64,000 nucleotides of DNA. Origin: Trichoplax adhaerens. Taxonomy: Eukaryota > Placozoa > Uniplacotomia > Trichoplacea > Trichoplacidae. The notes under the pieces were generated by a model. That model was given only the letters and a program-made list of their open reading frames with translations, was not told the DNA's origin and made no database searches. The translations under genes were made by a program, and so were the position numbers. This document shows positions 1 to 12,300 of the stretch, piece by piece; positions within the stretch are counted from its first letter, which is position 1; each line of letters starts with the position of its first letter. Location: the NCBI RefSeq assembly GCF_000150275.1, contig NW_002060951.1, positions 1,808,297 through 1,872,296 of the forward strand. The letters run 5' to 3'.

Positions 1-1
1 C

Positions 2-1718
2 CGGTCAAACAAAGCATTTGGCTTCAATATATTTGGTGGTAGTGATGTTAAGTGTTACCCTTTTTCGGCACTTGAAAGAGGAATTTTTATATCACAGGTA
101 TTACGTAAATATCGATAGCAATTAGTGATGGAGCTATATAAATTAATCCGCATGTTGATAATGCTTGTTCTTGATTTATATCATTAGATCACCCCTAACA
201 CACCGGCTGCAGAGGCTAACTTACGTGTTGGTGACAGAATACTAAAGGTTAGCATATTATTATATATTTTTAATTTAAGATGTTAGTTTATTAACTTCTA
301 TCCCTAAATTTTTTGTGCGACTTATTAAGATTAATGGACTGGAAGTAATTAAAGCAAGTCATTACGTGGCCGTATCGAAGTTATCTCTACTTGGTAATAA
401 GCTATCATTAGTCGTTAGACATGATCTGCCACCAGCAGGCTTAGAGGTATTGCCTGAAATCAAATTGTTGCTTATAATTGTCCTCTTTAGTGCTTTTATA
501 TATACAGATAACCGTAGAGCATTTCTGTCCTTTTCATTATTAAATAAGCTAACGGATTGTTTGTATACCTTTGGTTGTGATGATAGATGATAAAAATGCA
601 AAGAGAAAACGTTGAAGAACTTGGTTTAACTGTTTCTGGTGGAACTTTATCTACTGGTGGTAATCCCTTCGATGAAAATGATGATGGTATCTTTGTTACA
701 AAGGTTTAAATACTATATAATATTAACTATTAACTTTGTGTTCATGTGGTTAGTGTAGATAAAAATACTGACAGTCGTTCCTTCTAAACACATACAGATT
801 GGTAATGGGTGTATCGCCCGTGATGGTAGAGTGAAGCCTGGAATGAGACTGATGGAAGTAAGTGGACTAAATGAAAACTAAAATTTTATCTAAGACTTAG
901 GATCTAACGAATAGGTTCCTTAATATACGTATTTTAGGCAAACTTCAACTCCCTTCTTGGTATTACAAGAGCCGAAGCTCTGAGAATATTGAATAATTTG
1001 AGTGATACAATAACTTTAGTGGTTTGTCATGGTTTTGATCCAACGCGATTGAATGCAGGTATGTAACATACTTTCATACTGTATATAGATGTAAATATTG
1101 CAGATGTTATAATTAGATAAGCATAATATGGTATTCAATATTTCGATACTTGCTTGAAATGATCACTTCTATTAATGTTAAAATATATTAATAGCTAGCA
1201 TCGTTGTTAATAGACTGTATGTAATGTGTAATATCATTTCAGATGATAATTCCGCTGCACAAATTCCAGATAATGCAGTTAAAGAACCTGATGTAAGTAT
1301 TATATCACAGCTGTAATCGCCAATCCTAAATTTATAAAGCTAAATACTTTCATAGAAATATAAATCGACATTAAAATTTGAGATCTCATTCTGAATGCTT
1401 TCCTACTTTTATTAGGTGGACCTCGAGGAAGTGCATATTTCTGAAGCTAATGATATGACACAAAAAACTGTAGAGAAGTTAGACGAAAAGGAAGTAATAA
1501 ATCGACAAGAAGATGTTGATAGCGAAATAGAAAATGCAGAGAGCGTAGATGATCGACACTCGACCAGTGTATCCGGTGAGAATCGGCTGTCGACACTATC
1601 TGATAGTTCTGGAACACACTCAGATCCTTCTTCAGAATCTGATAATGAAAGCGTAAAAAATGATATTGATACCGGTAACAACGATGATAACAAAGTGCCA
1701 AAAGAAGAGATCGAATAG
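2..1718 (+). CDS. SCRIB: Scribble homologue, C-terminal part (PDZ3-PDZ4 and acidic tail)
   Basis: 5'-truncated gene; exons 2-97, 188-247, 330-446, 587-703, 798-857, 938-1058, 1243-1292, 1416-1718, all with GT-AG introns and matching phase. The first three exons encode a PDZ domain: carboxylate-binding loop FGFNIFGGSD, then GIFIS, then LRVGDRIL, ending VVRHDLPPAGLE. Exons 4-6 encode a second PDZ: ELGLTVSGG, DDGIFVTK, then FNSLLGITRAEALRIL and VVCHGFD. The order and wording match PDZ3 and PDZ4 of animal Scribble, including the SLLG(I/L)T stretch and the VCxGF end of PDZ4. The last exon is a low-complexity Glu/Asp/Ser-rich tail ending EEIE, without an obvious PDZ ligand. Scribble is a basolateral polarity scaffold; its leucine-rich repeats and PDZ1-2 would lie upstream of this window. 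Identity is inferred from recognised sequence, with no database search. Confidence 0.88.
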
Positions 1719-3243
1719 TAAAGTCTTAAAAATGGGACAATGATTTCGTAATAATTATATTAATTTTCACGGATTGGTAATGACCTCTAACAATTATCTA
1801 AATTACCTTGAGGTAACATTGAAAGAAAAGTAAATTACTCACTATGGAAGTGTATTGTCATTCTTTATAATTGCATGTACTGAATTGTCTGTTTTAATAT
1901 TATTATGTATTATTCATTTATCACGATCATTTTTATTATCGATGTATTGTAATTTCATACCTATTAGCTATTCGCCTTGCTGCTGTGGAAATTTATCATA
2001 GCACGAATGCGTTGACTGGCTGACGAACTGATTCTGTTTCATTTGTTTTGTATTGCAGTATATATTACGCAGAATTGCTAATAACTGATTGTTATTCATG
2101 AATACAATATGTATTGAACAGTGTAGAAAAGAGTTATTTTATTATGGAATATTTCTAAGAGCGTTAGCTTACTTATTACTTCAAGCTTATGCTTTTATGT
2201 AGTACATTTAACCTATTTGAAAAATTTTTCAGAAATTTTTTCTGGCTTTGGATAATCGGGATTCCTGAGGCGGTTATCTAGACATCTTTTAAACTAATCA
2301 TTCAAAGGCTATCAACCGCTCCATTTATTTACAGTGATTCCTTGTTTTTACTTACAATTTTGCGGTCTTTATTAAATTAGTCATGGAGGATTTTAACTAG
2401 CAATGTTTAAAAATTATATAAGCGTATTTGATGTATATATAAAAATATATATACACACTGTATAATGGATTAATGACATAGCTACCTGTAAGCATTTGTA
2501 CAGTTAACAATTATTACTAAAACTGATTTTTATTCATCTTTGTAAAGTACATGGATTGTTAATAGTTATTATATAGTATTGAGCTATTGGTATTACCATA
2601 GTAGTACTTTTATTGCATTAATGGATAATATTCTATACCTTTTACCTATCGCATTCATTCAGAGGGTGAAAAACTCTATACAGCGTTATAACCTCTGAAA
2701 AAATCTGTATTACAGGGAAGCATTTATGTTGAGATGATTTTATCACTTATCAGTTTTAACTACTCTCCAACGTTAACATACGCTTGGATGTATGTAGATT
2801 AAGATAAATTTGATCGGGATCAATCGCTCATGCAATCGTAATAAAATCTGATTGTTTATTCATTATTAATGTCCATTCGGATAAGGCTACATTCAGTCTT
2901 ATAACAAGCCTTTAAGAATATAAAGCTAGATACTGTTCAGATCAGATGTTAGGTAACTATAGCTTGAGGTAGTGCTACAACAACATCAACAATGGGCATG
3001 ATAAAATGCTACTATAGATTGGGTAAATACATTACTTCTCATCGGCAATCCATATGAAGAGATTCATTTAGATCCAACGCAATCGAATATACCATAACTA
3101 TCAGGAATAGTAGAGATTATTATAAAGTGAAAACTTTTATCAGCAAGTCGTACTTAATAATCACTTTCCCCGCCGACCTCCCAATTTGAGGTATTTTAAA
3201 TCATCGATTCAAAGTATCAGTCATAATATTTCGATTCTAAGTA
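1719..3243. other. Convergent intergenic region, 3' ends of SCRIB and LDAH
   Basis: AT-rich sequence between the SCRIB stop codon and the LDAH stop codon on the opposite strand. I see no open reading frame with coding character, no RNA gene and no clear repeat. It presumably holds both 3' untranslated regions. Confidence 0.6.
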
Positions 3244-4505
3244 TTACCATAATTTAAGAATTTCCTTACTGACAATATTAGCTATATGTTCTGAAAATTT
3301 AATTACAAAAGCATGAGGAGCGTTCTCCGAGTCGAGAACTATTTGACCCTGGGGAAATTTATCTACAAGATCTTGGTAGTAAGTTTGAGGTGCCCATTCA
3401 TCATTAGGACCATAATGAAAATGTAAACGATCAAGATTTGCTCGAATTCCGTCCATATCTAGATTGACAACCTAATACGCACAGATAGGGTAATAAGAAT
3501 GGTTAATAATTCACAGTGACACAAAATTTATAGTGATGTCGAATTAATCAATAACCATTACTAGTATTCTTCAGTGCTGCGCATAAAATTAGTACAGCCA
3601 AACGGCATTGAAGATAGAAATATCACTAGATTACTTAATTTGTTTCAATTTCTTTGCATTACCTCTCGAAATTCAGTATTAGCCATGTATAGGCAGTTGG
3701 ATACGACATCCTTATTTATTAATCTGCTGGTAGCTTCAACACAATATCTATCTGCATTGGTAGCTATACGTAATTAGAAAATAATTGTAAATACGCAAAT
3801 ATGACTAGCAGTAGACATATCAAAACCCATGTATAAGCGTATGTATTGGAATGATGCAAATCACTGAATAAGAAATTAGCTTAAATTTACGTTTATTTTA
3901 AATCATGACATCGATATACCTTCAGGATAATGATACCAACGAACAAGCCCTTCAAGAAATGATCTTGGCAGACAAGAAACTAAGAAGCAACCCCAAACCA
4001 TAGAGGCTCGATAGAATTTGCTAGCAAACTTGGGAACTAATCTAACACCATTTGGAGAAACTGCCATACGTTCAATAGTTGGAAAAAGTAAGAATGACTT
4101 AATAACCCTTGCATAAGGTAGCGACTTTGTTAATTCGATAGCGATATGAGCACCAATTGAATGGCCTATTAGTATTAAATTGGCAGAATCAGGAATATAT
4201 TGCTTTACATAGTCAAGTTTGTGTTGTATCTGTTGGCTAAGAGTATAAACATCTGTTTCTAAACCAGAATGGCCAGCATGATCGACACAATCGATCGATA
4301 AGCGGCAACCAGTAGCTTGAAATAATCGTATAGCAAAAGTAATATAGTAATCGCAAATGCCAGGATTACCAGGAATGATGAGAATACGTTTATCTCCCTC
4401 TCGATTTGCATTCACTGGTGATAATGTAAAATATTTCGTTGGTATCTTGCCAGTATAGCAAACTGATCGAGTTAGGTTATACAATTGCCTGGTTGTATCA
4501 GTCAT
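3244..4505 (-). CDS. LDAH: Lipid droplet-associated hydrolase (alpha/beta hydrolase)
   Basis: Three minus-strand exons: 4505-3920, 3751-3663, 3471-3244; 300 residues against about 325 in human LDAH. Phase is kept (donor after phase 1, then phase 0). Family motifs are the IIPGNPG loop (residues 43-49), DHAGHSGL (75-82), nucleophile elbow GHSIG with Ser116, FLLFPTIERM, Asp249 in HYGPNDEWAP and His278 in APHAF, so a complete Ser-Asp-His triad. The middle exon gives FREVVNLDMDG across the last junction, which matches the family there. LDAH proteins associate with lipid droplets and are proposed to act in neutral lipid or sterol ester turnover. The first Met (MTDTTRQL) fits the family start. The frame stays open upstream for about 40 codons, Arg/Ser-rich, without another Met. 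Head-to-head with VPS11, 1.8 kb apart. Confidence 0.93.
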
Positions 4506-6316
4506 GATCGTTTGTTGGCTATGGTACGATCTTCCAACGCGTATTCTACTAAGCGTAAGAAAAGATGACCTAGCTGAAAGAGTTCTAGAGAGTGAAATTT
4601 TGATACTAAGTAGATGAATATCGGGCTAATGACTCCGTCTAATTGATGAAATAAAAAATATCTAATAATAATTTATAGATATGTACAGTAATAACGATCA
4701 TTAATTAATAGTCGAGTAAAGTAAAAAGGTCATCGAAATTTTACTCTGTCAGTATACGACCTGCGCATGGTTCGGTAGATGACGGTATTTCCTAATTCTC
4801 GATGCTGTTTGAAACCTTTTACTAGATGTCCTGTTTGGGTACCTATACCGTAGTATCTTAGCAAGGCGGCACGGGGGTCATCGGCCATCTCTCTCTATCA
4901 TTCATTTGTTTGAGTACTTTGCCACGTCAAATTAAGCAGAGGTACTACAACTCTAGGTTACACTAAAATCCTGAATACGCGGTCTGTCCATTTCTACTGA
5001 ATTCCATGACCTATGACGTAAAAAATGGAGGAGCATTCATCCCGCTGCTCAAAAATGGAGAATATCGACTGTAGAAGCTTTAATATATCATACACGTCTT
5101 GAGACTCTTAATTGTTCACCTCTATTCAAATGCAGGGATAAAAGAACAGCTACTGTAGAGTAGTTGCAGAATACTGTAGTAGTAGATTATGATTGCTGCT
5201 TCTGGTATGATTGTACACAGCAAGTTTGTAGACATAATTGCACTGCAGCTGTACTCAAGATAGTGAATGGAGTAATGTAAAGATCGAATAAGAAATATTC
5301 AAGACATGCTTTATTAGATAGTCATAGCTCAACTACTACTAAATAAAAGGAGAACTTGTGCTCTTTTAGCCGTTATGCGCTACTTTAGACTAGCAGTACC
5401 TGTTTCCCTCCCTACAGAAATGTCATAATTTAATGGGAGTATTGAACTGCCAGGGACTCCTACTACATGTAGTCCCTCTCATCTCTCTTTCGTCATAATT
5501 GAATGGAAGTATAGAACTGCCAGGGACTCCTACTACATGTAGTCCCTCTCATCTCTCTTTCGTCATAATTGAATGGAAGTATAGAACTGCCAGGGACTCC
5601 TACTACAGCCCCTCTCATCTCTCTTTCGTCGTAATTGAACGGAAGGATTGAACTACCAGGGACTCCTACTAGAGTCCCTCAGAGTCTCTCTTTCGTCATA
5701 ATTGAATGGAAGGATTGAACTGCCAACTAATCTTGATGTTGTACACTGCTTTCTCTTTTCAAAATCGATGATTTCTAGCGACTACCTTTTAAAGTCCATC
5801 TCGTCTCTCTTTCGTGGCCTCTTCTGGGGATTGCAAGCCGTGGGGAATTTGTTAACCGGGTACCCCGTTTCATACCATCAATATAAAAATTGTCCGGGTA
5901 CCCGGGTATGGAAGCCTCAGTATGGAAAGCCGGGTGCAATCTCTAGCCCCTGCCTCCCTGGTCCTACTGTTATTGAGTAGTCCAGTAGTCCAGTAGTCCA
6001 TGATATATTGTCTTGCACTGCAAAGCTTACAGGCTACAGTATAAGTTTTCCGTCACTGTTTGAGTAAGTCAGTCTAGTATAACAATCTGTATCCAATACA
6101 CTTAACTAATATCGGTATTTTAATACCGTTCCAGACACATAAGTAGATCCACCGGATACGCGCATCGATTGACTGCGATGAGGTAACTTGTGTTGTTTCA
6201 TTCCCATTTGCCATTACTTCAAGAGAGGAGGAAATCCTGCCTGTGCAATGGACATTATGATTTCTTACTAACTTCTAGTTTACCAATCCATCCCGTTAAA
6301 ACTGTTATAGTAGAAT
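4506..6316. other. Divergent intergenic region LDAH/VPS11
   Basis: Shared upstream region of two divergently transcribed genes. Apart from the minisatellite (listed separately) it contains a short run of three AGTAGTCC-type repeats near 5978-6000 and two GGTACC-containing GC islands near 5859 and 5899 (GGGTACCCGGG is palindromic). Reading frames across it are repeat-derived and not coding in character. Confidence 0.55.
5423..5818. repeat. Minisatellite, about 70-bp unit, 4-5 copies
   Basis: Head-to-tail copies begin with TCATAATT near 5423, 5493, 5563, 5629 and 5697 (spacing 70, 70, 66, 68). Each copy contains GAACTGCCAGGGACTCC, TACTACATGTAGTCCC and CATCTCTCTTTCGTC. Copies 2 and 3 are nearly identical, copies 4 and 5 are diverged, and a decayed partial unit ends near 5818. 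The internal CTACATGTAG is a perfect palindrome in the first copies and is lost in the later ones. Confidence 0.93.
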
Positions 6317-9300
6317 ATGGCTTTATTACAGGTATATTGCAATAAAAACGAATGGATAAAACCGCTTGAATGAGAATTAAATGATATAGTTACACTACAC
6401 ACTTGCTAGGATGATGTACACGTAGTCCAATAAATTCTAAGGGTACAGAGTAGTTGTTGATCTCAGGTGAACAGCAAGTATCACGTTTTCCTGTGCTACA
6501 TTGGTAGATTTGAACTTATCTTGCGACTATTTCAATAACTTGTTTTTCTTATAGTGGCGTAGATTTACATTCTTTAATAAAGAACAAGTGAAAGATGAAA
6601 ATGGTGCTACATTCGATAAGTTAAAGGTAAATGTTGTCATGTAGCCAATGACTAAAGCATCACAACAACGTCACGTTTAACAGGACTACTGGACGAGGAG
6701 AATTTATCGTTTACATCCACTTTGTACAGTATTGACAACTTTAAAAAGTGCCTGAAAAAAAATGGAATAGTTACTTTTAACCTTATAAATCTCTAAATTT
6801 CTTTCTGATTGTACTTTGAAGTAGCTTGACGCTAATACTATTTTATGCCTTGCTTTATCAAATTACTATTTGTTTGTACAAAGTGCCTATTACAGCGAGG
6901 TAGCACTTTCTACTATTCATAATTCTACATTTAGCTACAGTAACTGTACAACAACTGCCCTACCCTACATTATATAGTATGTTCGATAGCCAGATTAGTG
7001 TACAAGCTTCAACTAGATCTACCAATGCAAGTAAATTGCAAATGACTAAAGTACTACAGTAGACTGCAGCAGTATACAGTGAAACAGAGTGCCATCGTAT
7101 AGTTCGGCAATAATGAACCAAGTTAAATCCCCTCATGAGGCATTAAATTTCTTATCTATTTCTTCTCTGTGTTTAATGATTAACAAATTATTATATTTCA
7201 TCCTATTTTGAAAATAATTAATTACTCTAGGATGTGAGAATATCCACTTGCGCTAGTGGAAGAGGACAACTACTTTTTGGAGATATCCTTTAAAGTTAAA
7301 TCAATATACAGTACAGTATACATACATGAAAATTCGATAGTTGGTTGTAATGAAATGCATAGGATTGCAACCCTACTAATATGAAAGAGTATCTATGCAG
7401 CATTTACTGTATACTTATGTGCGATAGTAGACGGACTGTATTGTACTTTTTGTAATGTGATACAACCTCGTTAAGGTATATATATACACGTAGTTATATC
7501 TAATCATTGCACTTCAATTTTATTTGCGATATTACATATATCTGTCCGTGATATCTTTCTTAAATAAATGTTATAATCATCTCCTTAACGATATTCTCAC
7601 ATAATGAAGGAACAGTTTACGTTGTTAGCAGGGAGTTGAATTGCTTTCTATTTCGAGCCTATGATATATGCATCGTTCTGATGCATCAGTTAAAGTCGAG
7701 AAATATTTTAATCACTATTGGGGTAAGTAAGCGATATCTATTTGACTTCCAAAACATTAAGACGATAACTAAATCAATAACAACTTTATTTAATAGCTTG
7801 ACCAAATCAATGTTTATCCCTTAATCAAAATGTGGGATTTCGACAAGGTTAGCTATTCAACTCTTAAATCCTTACCATATTTTATTTTGTGCTTAATTTG
7901 TTACTAAAATAATCATTTCATGACGTAAATATGCTAGCTCGATGACTGTGGAATTCCGGCTTGTTGCAGAAGCATGCCAATGGTTGTCGATAAAACGCCT
8001 GTGCCTGTAAGTTTATTAAATATGAGTCCAATAATACCGTTTCCGCCTAAAACGACAATCGAAAATATATTATTCGATGCAGGTAACTTGCCTTTCCGCT
8101 CTTGATTCCTTATCTCACTTGGCAATTGGATTTGCTAATGGTTCTGTTGTACTTCTACATGGTGATGTCATGATCGAAAAGTAGGCGTAATACTGTACTA
8201 TATTTTATGTTTAATTTGTATATGGCTGATGCTCATCTTGTTATGTGAAAATAGCAGATGAATCTATTTTAAAAGAATTACTCATGTAAACTTATCATAT
8301 TATTATTTAGATATTGCAAATCAAGAGTTGTCCATAGCGATAGATATCCTGTTACAGGTTCGGTGTCAATCATCTAATAAATGAAAATGATGGCCAATTG
8401 CTTCAGAGTACCGTCAAGATTTCCTTATAAATGAATGATCTCATATTTGATAAATATTTTTAGGCGTCGTTTTGAAAAAGTCAGATAAACAGATTGTGGT
8501 CTTCATAGCTACAACAGACTCTATCATATCTTATATTATATCACATAAAGATCATAAGGTACAAATTTTTTATACTAATTCGTAAGATCTGTAATATTAA
8601 AGGAATTTAGTTTGGCTCTAGCCAGGAAGATGAGCTATGCATACCATCTAATGAATAGCATGTTGTCATATTGAAAAACCTACGAAGTGAAATCCTTTTT
8701 TTAAATAGACTATGTTAAGTGCTGAAGGCTGTCAGCTTCGATGTTCTATACTAAGTAGTCCACTTCAAGAACAACAGCTAGTTGTAGCTCGAAACGAAGT
8801 ACGTATTTTAAACTTTTGATTTTTCATTAAATTATTACAATTAGAAGATCTAGAAAATGATTATTATTACTACAGGCATTATACTTCTTCCAAACTGATG
8901 AAAGGGGACCCTGCTTAGCTTTTACCGGTATGTATTATATCCATGTTATGAATAGCATACGTACAATAATTGTTCTTTCTTGAATTGAATTTATATTTTC
9001 GGTATTTTGCCTACAAAATATACGGCTCTATAATCTTTGCAACTAGGCGAGAAAGTATTCCTGAGATGGTTTAGGAATAGTTACCTCATTGTAGTTAGCA
9101 AGGAGACTAAGGCATCTCTTCCTAGAAGTGCTGGGTATTACGAATGTATATTTTTAAATAGTATAAGTTAACTTGACCAAAATTAAAATCTTTCAAATGC
9201 AATACTTAATGATGTATCATCTTACAGCCAATTATCCTTATGCTAATGCTTAATAATTCTATAGGGGTACTGTACGTTCTACTTATATGCTAACCATCTA

Positions 9301-12300
9301 TGATATCGTGAATAAACTCATAGGTAAAAATTAAAAAAATTAGATATTGTTCTCGGTACACTTCTCACTCGATACCGATGTACAGTATTAATCCATTATA
9401 CCTTACTTAAACTACAGCTTTCTCGGCACCATTTGTTGAAATTACTGATGTTTTGATCGAGTGGGGTTCCGTTTATGTTGTATTAGGGGATAATACAGTA
9501 AGAAGTTGCTGTAATCTTGTTGATTTTATATAATAGTAGTTGTTAATTATTAATTGTGTTATCTTTTGTGGCAAAGATTTGTAGCTTGGATGAGAAAGAC
9601 CTTCAAAATAAGTTGGATATACTATTTAAGAAAAATTTCTACAGTATGGCAGTTAGGTAGGTATACTTTATCCTTACGAACTCGTTACTAAACGCTATTA
9701 TAGTTCATATACTAATCTTATTTTACTACTTGCAGCTTAGCAAAAAGTCAAAATTATGATGCAGAAGGCTTAGCTGATATCTTTACGCAATACGGAGATC
9801 ATTTATACGGGTATATTCTTGCATGGCTATTATAATATCTTAGCCGAGATTCGTATGACGTATTAAATTACAATTAATACCTCAAATTTGCACTATTTCG
9901 AAAACAGTAAAGGCGATTATGACGGAGCAATCTCACAATATTTGAAAACAATTCGATATTTGGAACCATCATATGTTATTAGGAAGGTGTGATTATTTCT
10001 TATCATTATTTTTATTGGTAAATTTGTAAGAAAACATAATTATCTTTCATACCTAAGTATTTCAGTAATATTTTTTATTAATCCTTTCAACAGTTTCTCG
10101 ATGCTCAAAGGATACATAATTTAACTTTATATCTAGAGGTTAGCCAATAAATGTAATTAACATAATTCTTAATCAAGATGTAATTTTTGACCGTATCGGC
10201 AACCCTTACCGAGAATCATCACTTATTTTGCTGCGGTAGGAGCTTCATGAGCAGCAATCAGCAAACTCTGATCATACGACCCTACTTTTAAATTGCTATA
10301 CAAAATTAAAGGATGTTAACAAGCTCGATCAATTTATTATGGTATAAAGGTTTTGAAAGATACTTAATAAAAGCTTAATCTTTTTATTCCTTAACACAGT
10401 TTTGTTACGTATTCAATAGACTGATAAAGAACTAAATTTCGATGTTGAGACTGCAATTAAGGTACGCTGTTCATTACAAAACTTTGTGTTGCTATGCTTA
10501 TATTTAAATCAAAATGATCGAAAAAATTTGTTGCTAAAATTTTTTAATATCGTTGTATTCGTCTATGTAGGTATGCAGACAAGCGGGCTATTATAAGCAT
10601 GCAACGTACCTAGCCAGGCGATGCAAAATGCACGATTGGTGAGTAATATTTTACCAAAATACTATAATTTTGTTGTCTTAGCATGAAATTACTTTGATTT
10701 AGGTATTTAAAAATCCAACTTGAAGATACAAAAGACTATGATAACGCCCTTGGATATATAAAGAGACTGCCTTCTGACGAGGTTACTTATGCCAACTATT
10801 TCAATCATGTTATTCGAGTATATTTAGGCTGTCATGATAATAATTTTAGAACTTATACGTTTTACGTATATATTTGACGTTCATTAGGCACAGAGTAAGC
10901 TCAAAAAGTATGGGAAAATGTTAATAACATTTAAACCGAAGGAAATAACGGATTTTTTAAAGACGTTTTGTACCAGAGCCAAATCTCCAGGTTCAATATT
11001 TTTATTAAAGGCAATTTCATAACAGTTGTTTTATTTTTATTAATACTTATACTCACTATATCTACTATCTATTTTCGGATTTGCTAGATGGTGGTAAAAA
11101 AACGTCACCCGAATCCTTTATCCATATTTTTATAAACCATAATAAGCAATTAATAGAATTTCTGGAACATCTAATGCGTGCACAAGGCCCCCTTCCTACA
11201 TCTCTATGCAATACACTACTAGAATTATATTTAGAAGAAATGGACAAGGAAAACGATACTGCGGTATCATCAAAGTGATTGAGTGATTTACTTTGCTTGA
11301 TAATTGTATTGAAGAGTATGATATCTGCTTACGATTTAGGTAAAATCAAAGCTTGAGAAAGATGCTATTAGCCTACTTACGAACCATGAGGTACCATATA
11401 TGAAATGTTATTTGATGCGTACAATAGTCTTGATATGTTATTAAGCTAGTATCCATATTGAAAAATCTTACAAATTCCATTATAGGCAAGATACAACGTT
11501 GATCACGCAATGGTTCTTGCTCAGATGCATAATTTTAGAAAAGCGGTGTTGTACCTATTTAAGAAAGCACAGTTGTACGTATAATTTTAGATCATCGCCT
11601 TAATATCTTGCAAAACTAGTATATAATATAGGCACTGTTAATTAGATATCAGCCCATTCTTCGCTATCAAATGGAAGGTAACTGCTATTCAGATATAATT
11701 GCTCTTTGCAAGGAATTTGGGTAAGTCTTTTGTTAAGTAGAAATGTTTTTTATTAACTACTTCATCTTTTAATCAACTTGAGGAATCTAATTCGTAACAT
11801 AGTTTATCATTTGTATTTGTATTGACTAGCAATAATGATCCTAGTCTTTGGACGCAAGCTCTTACTTACTTTGCTGATAAAGAGAATTGTAAGGATCACG
11901 TAGCTGAAGTCCTCTCTCATATCCTAATGTCACAAAATTTAACTTATTATTAGTATAACTGGTAATTACACCTATACCGTACTGTAATCTGGATTCGATG
12001 TAGTTTTCTTAACTATTGTTTACATATCGAGAAGAGAAATCTTTTGCCTCCTTTGTTTGTTATACAAGCTTTAGCACGTAATTCAACAGCAACTGTTTCG
12101 ATCATAAAGGTACCAAATCCGATTTCGATCCTTTATATAAATTTTCCGATGCTGCTTTATTTTGATAATGAGATTGTTTGAATGCCAAATTATGCATGCG
12201 TCACACCGATGGCTAGGATTACATGATCCGTCGTTTACAAAAAGAAAATGCGCAAATTAGTGAAGATGAAAGACTTGCTAAACAATACCAGGAGGAGACA

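Noticed and set aside
10782-10840. Extension of VPS11 exon 22 through an open stretch to a later GT
   Set aside because: It would insert about 12 residues inside a conserved helix pair; splicing after GAC GAG gives SDEAQSKLKKYGK, which matches the family.
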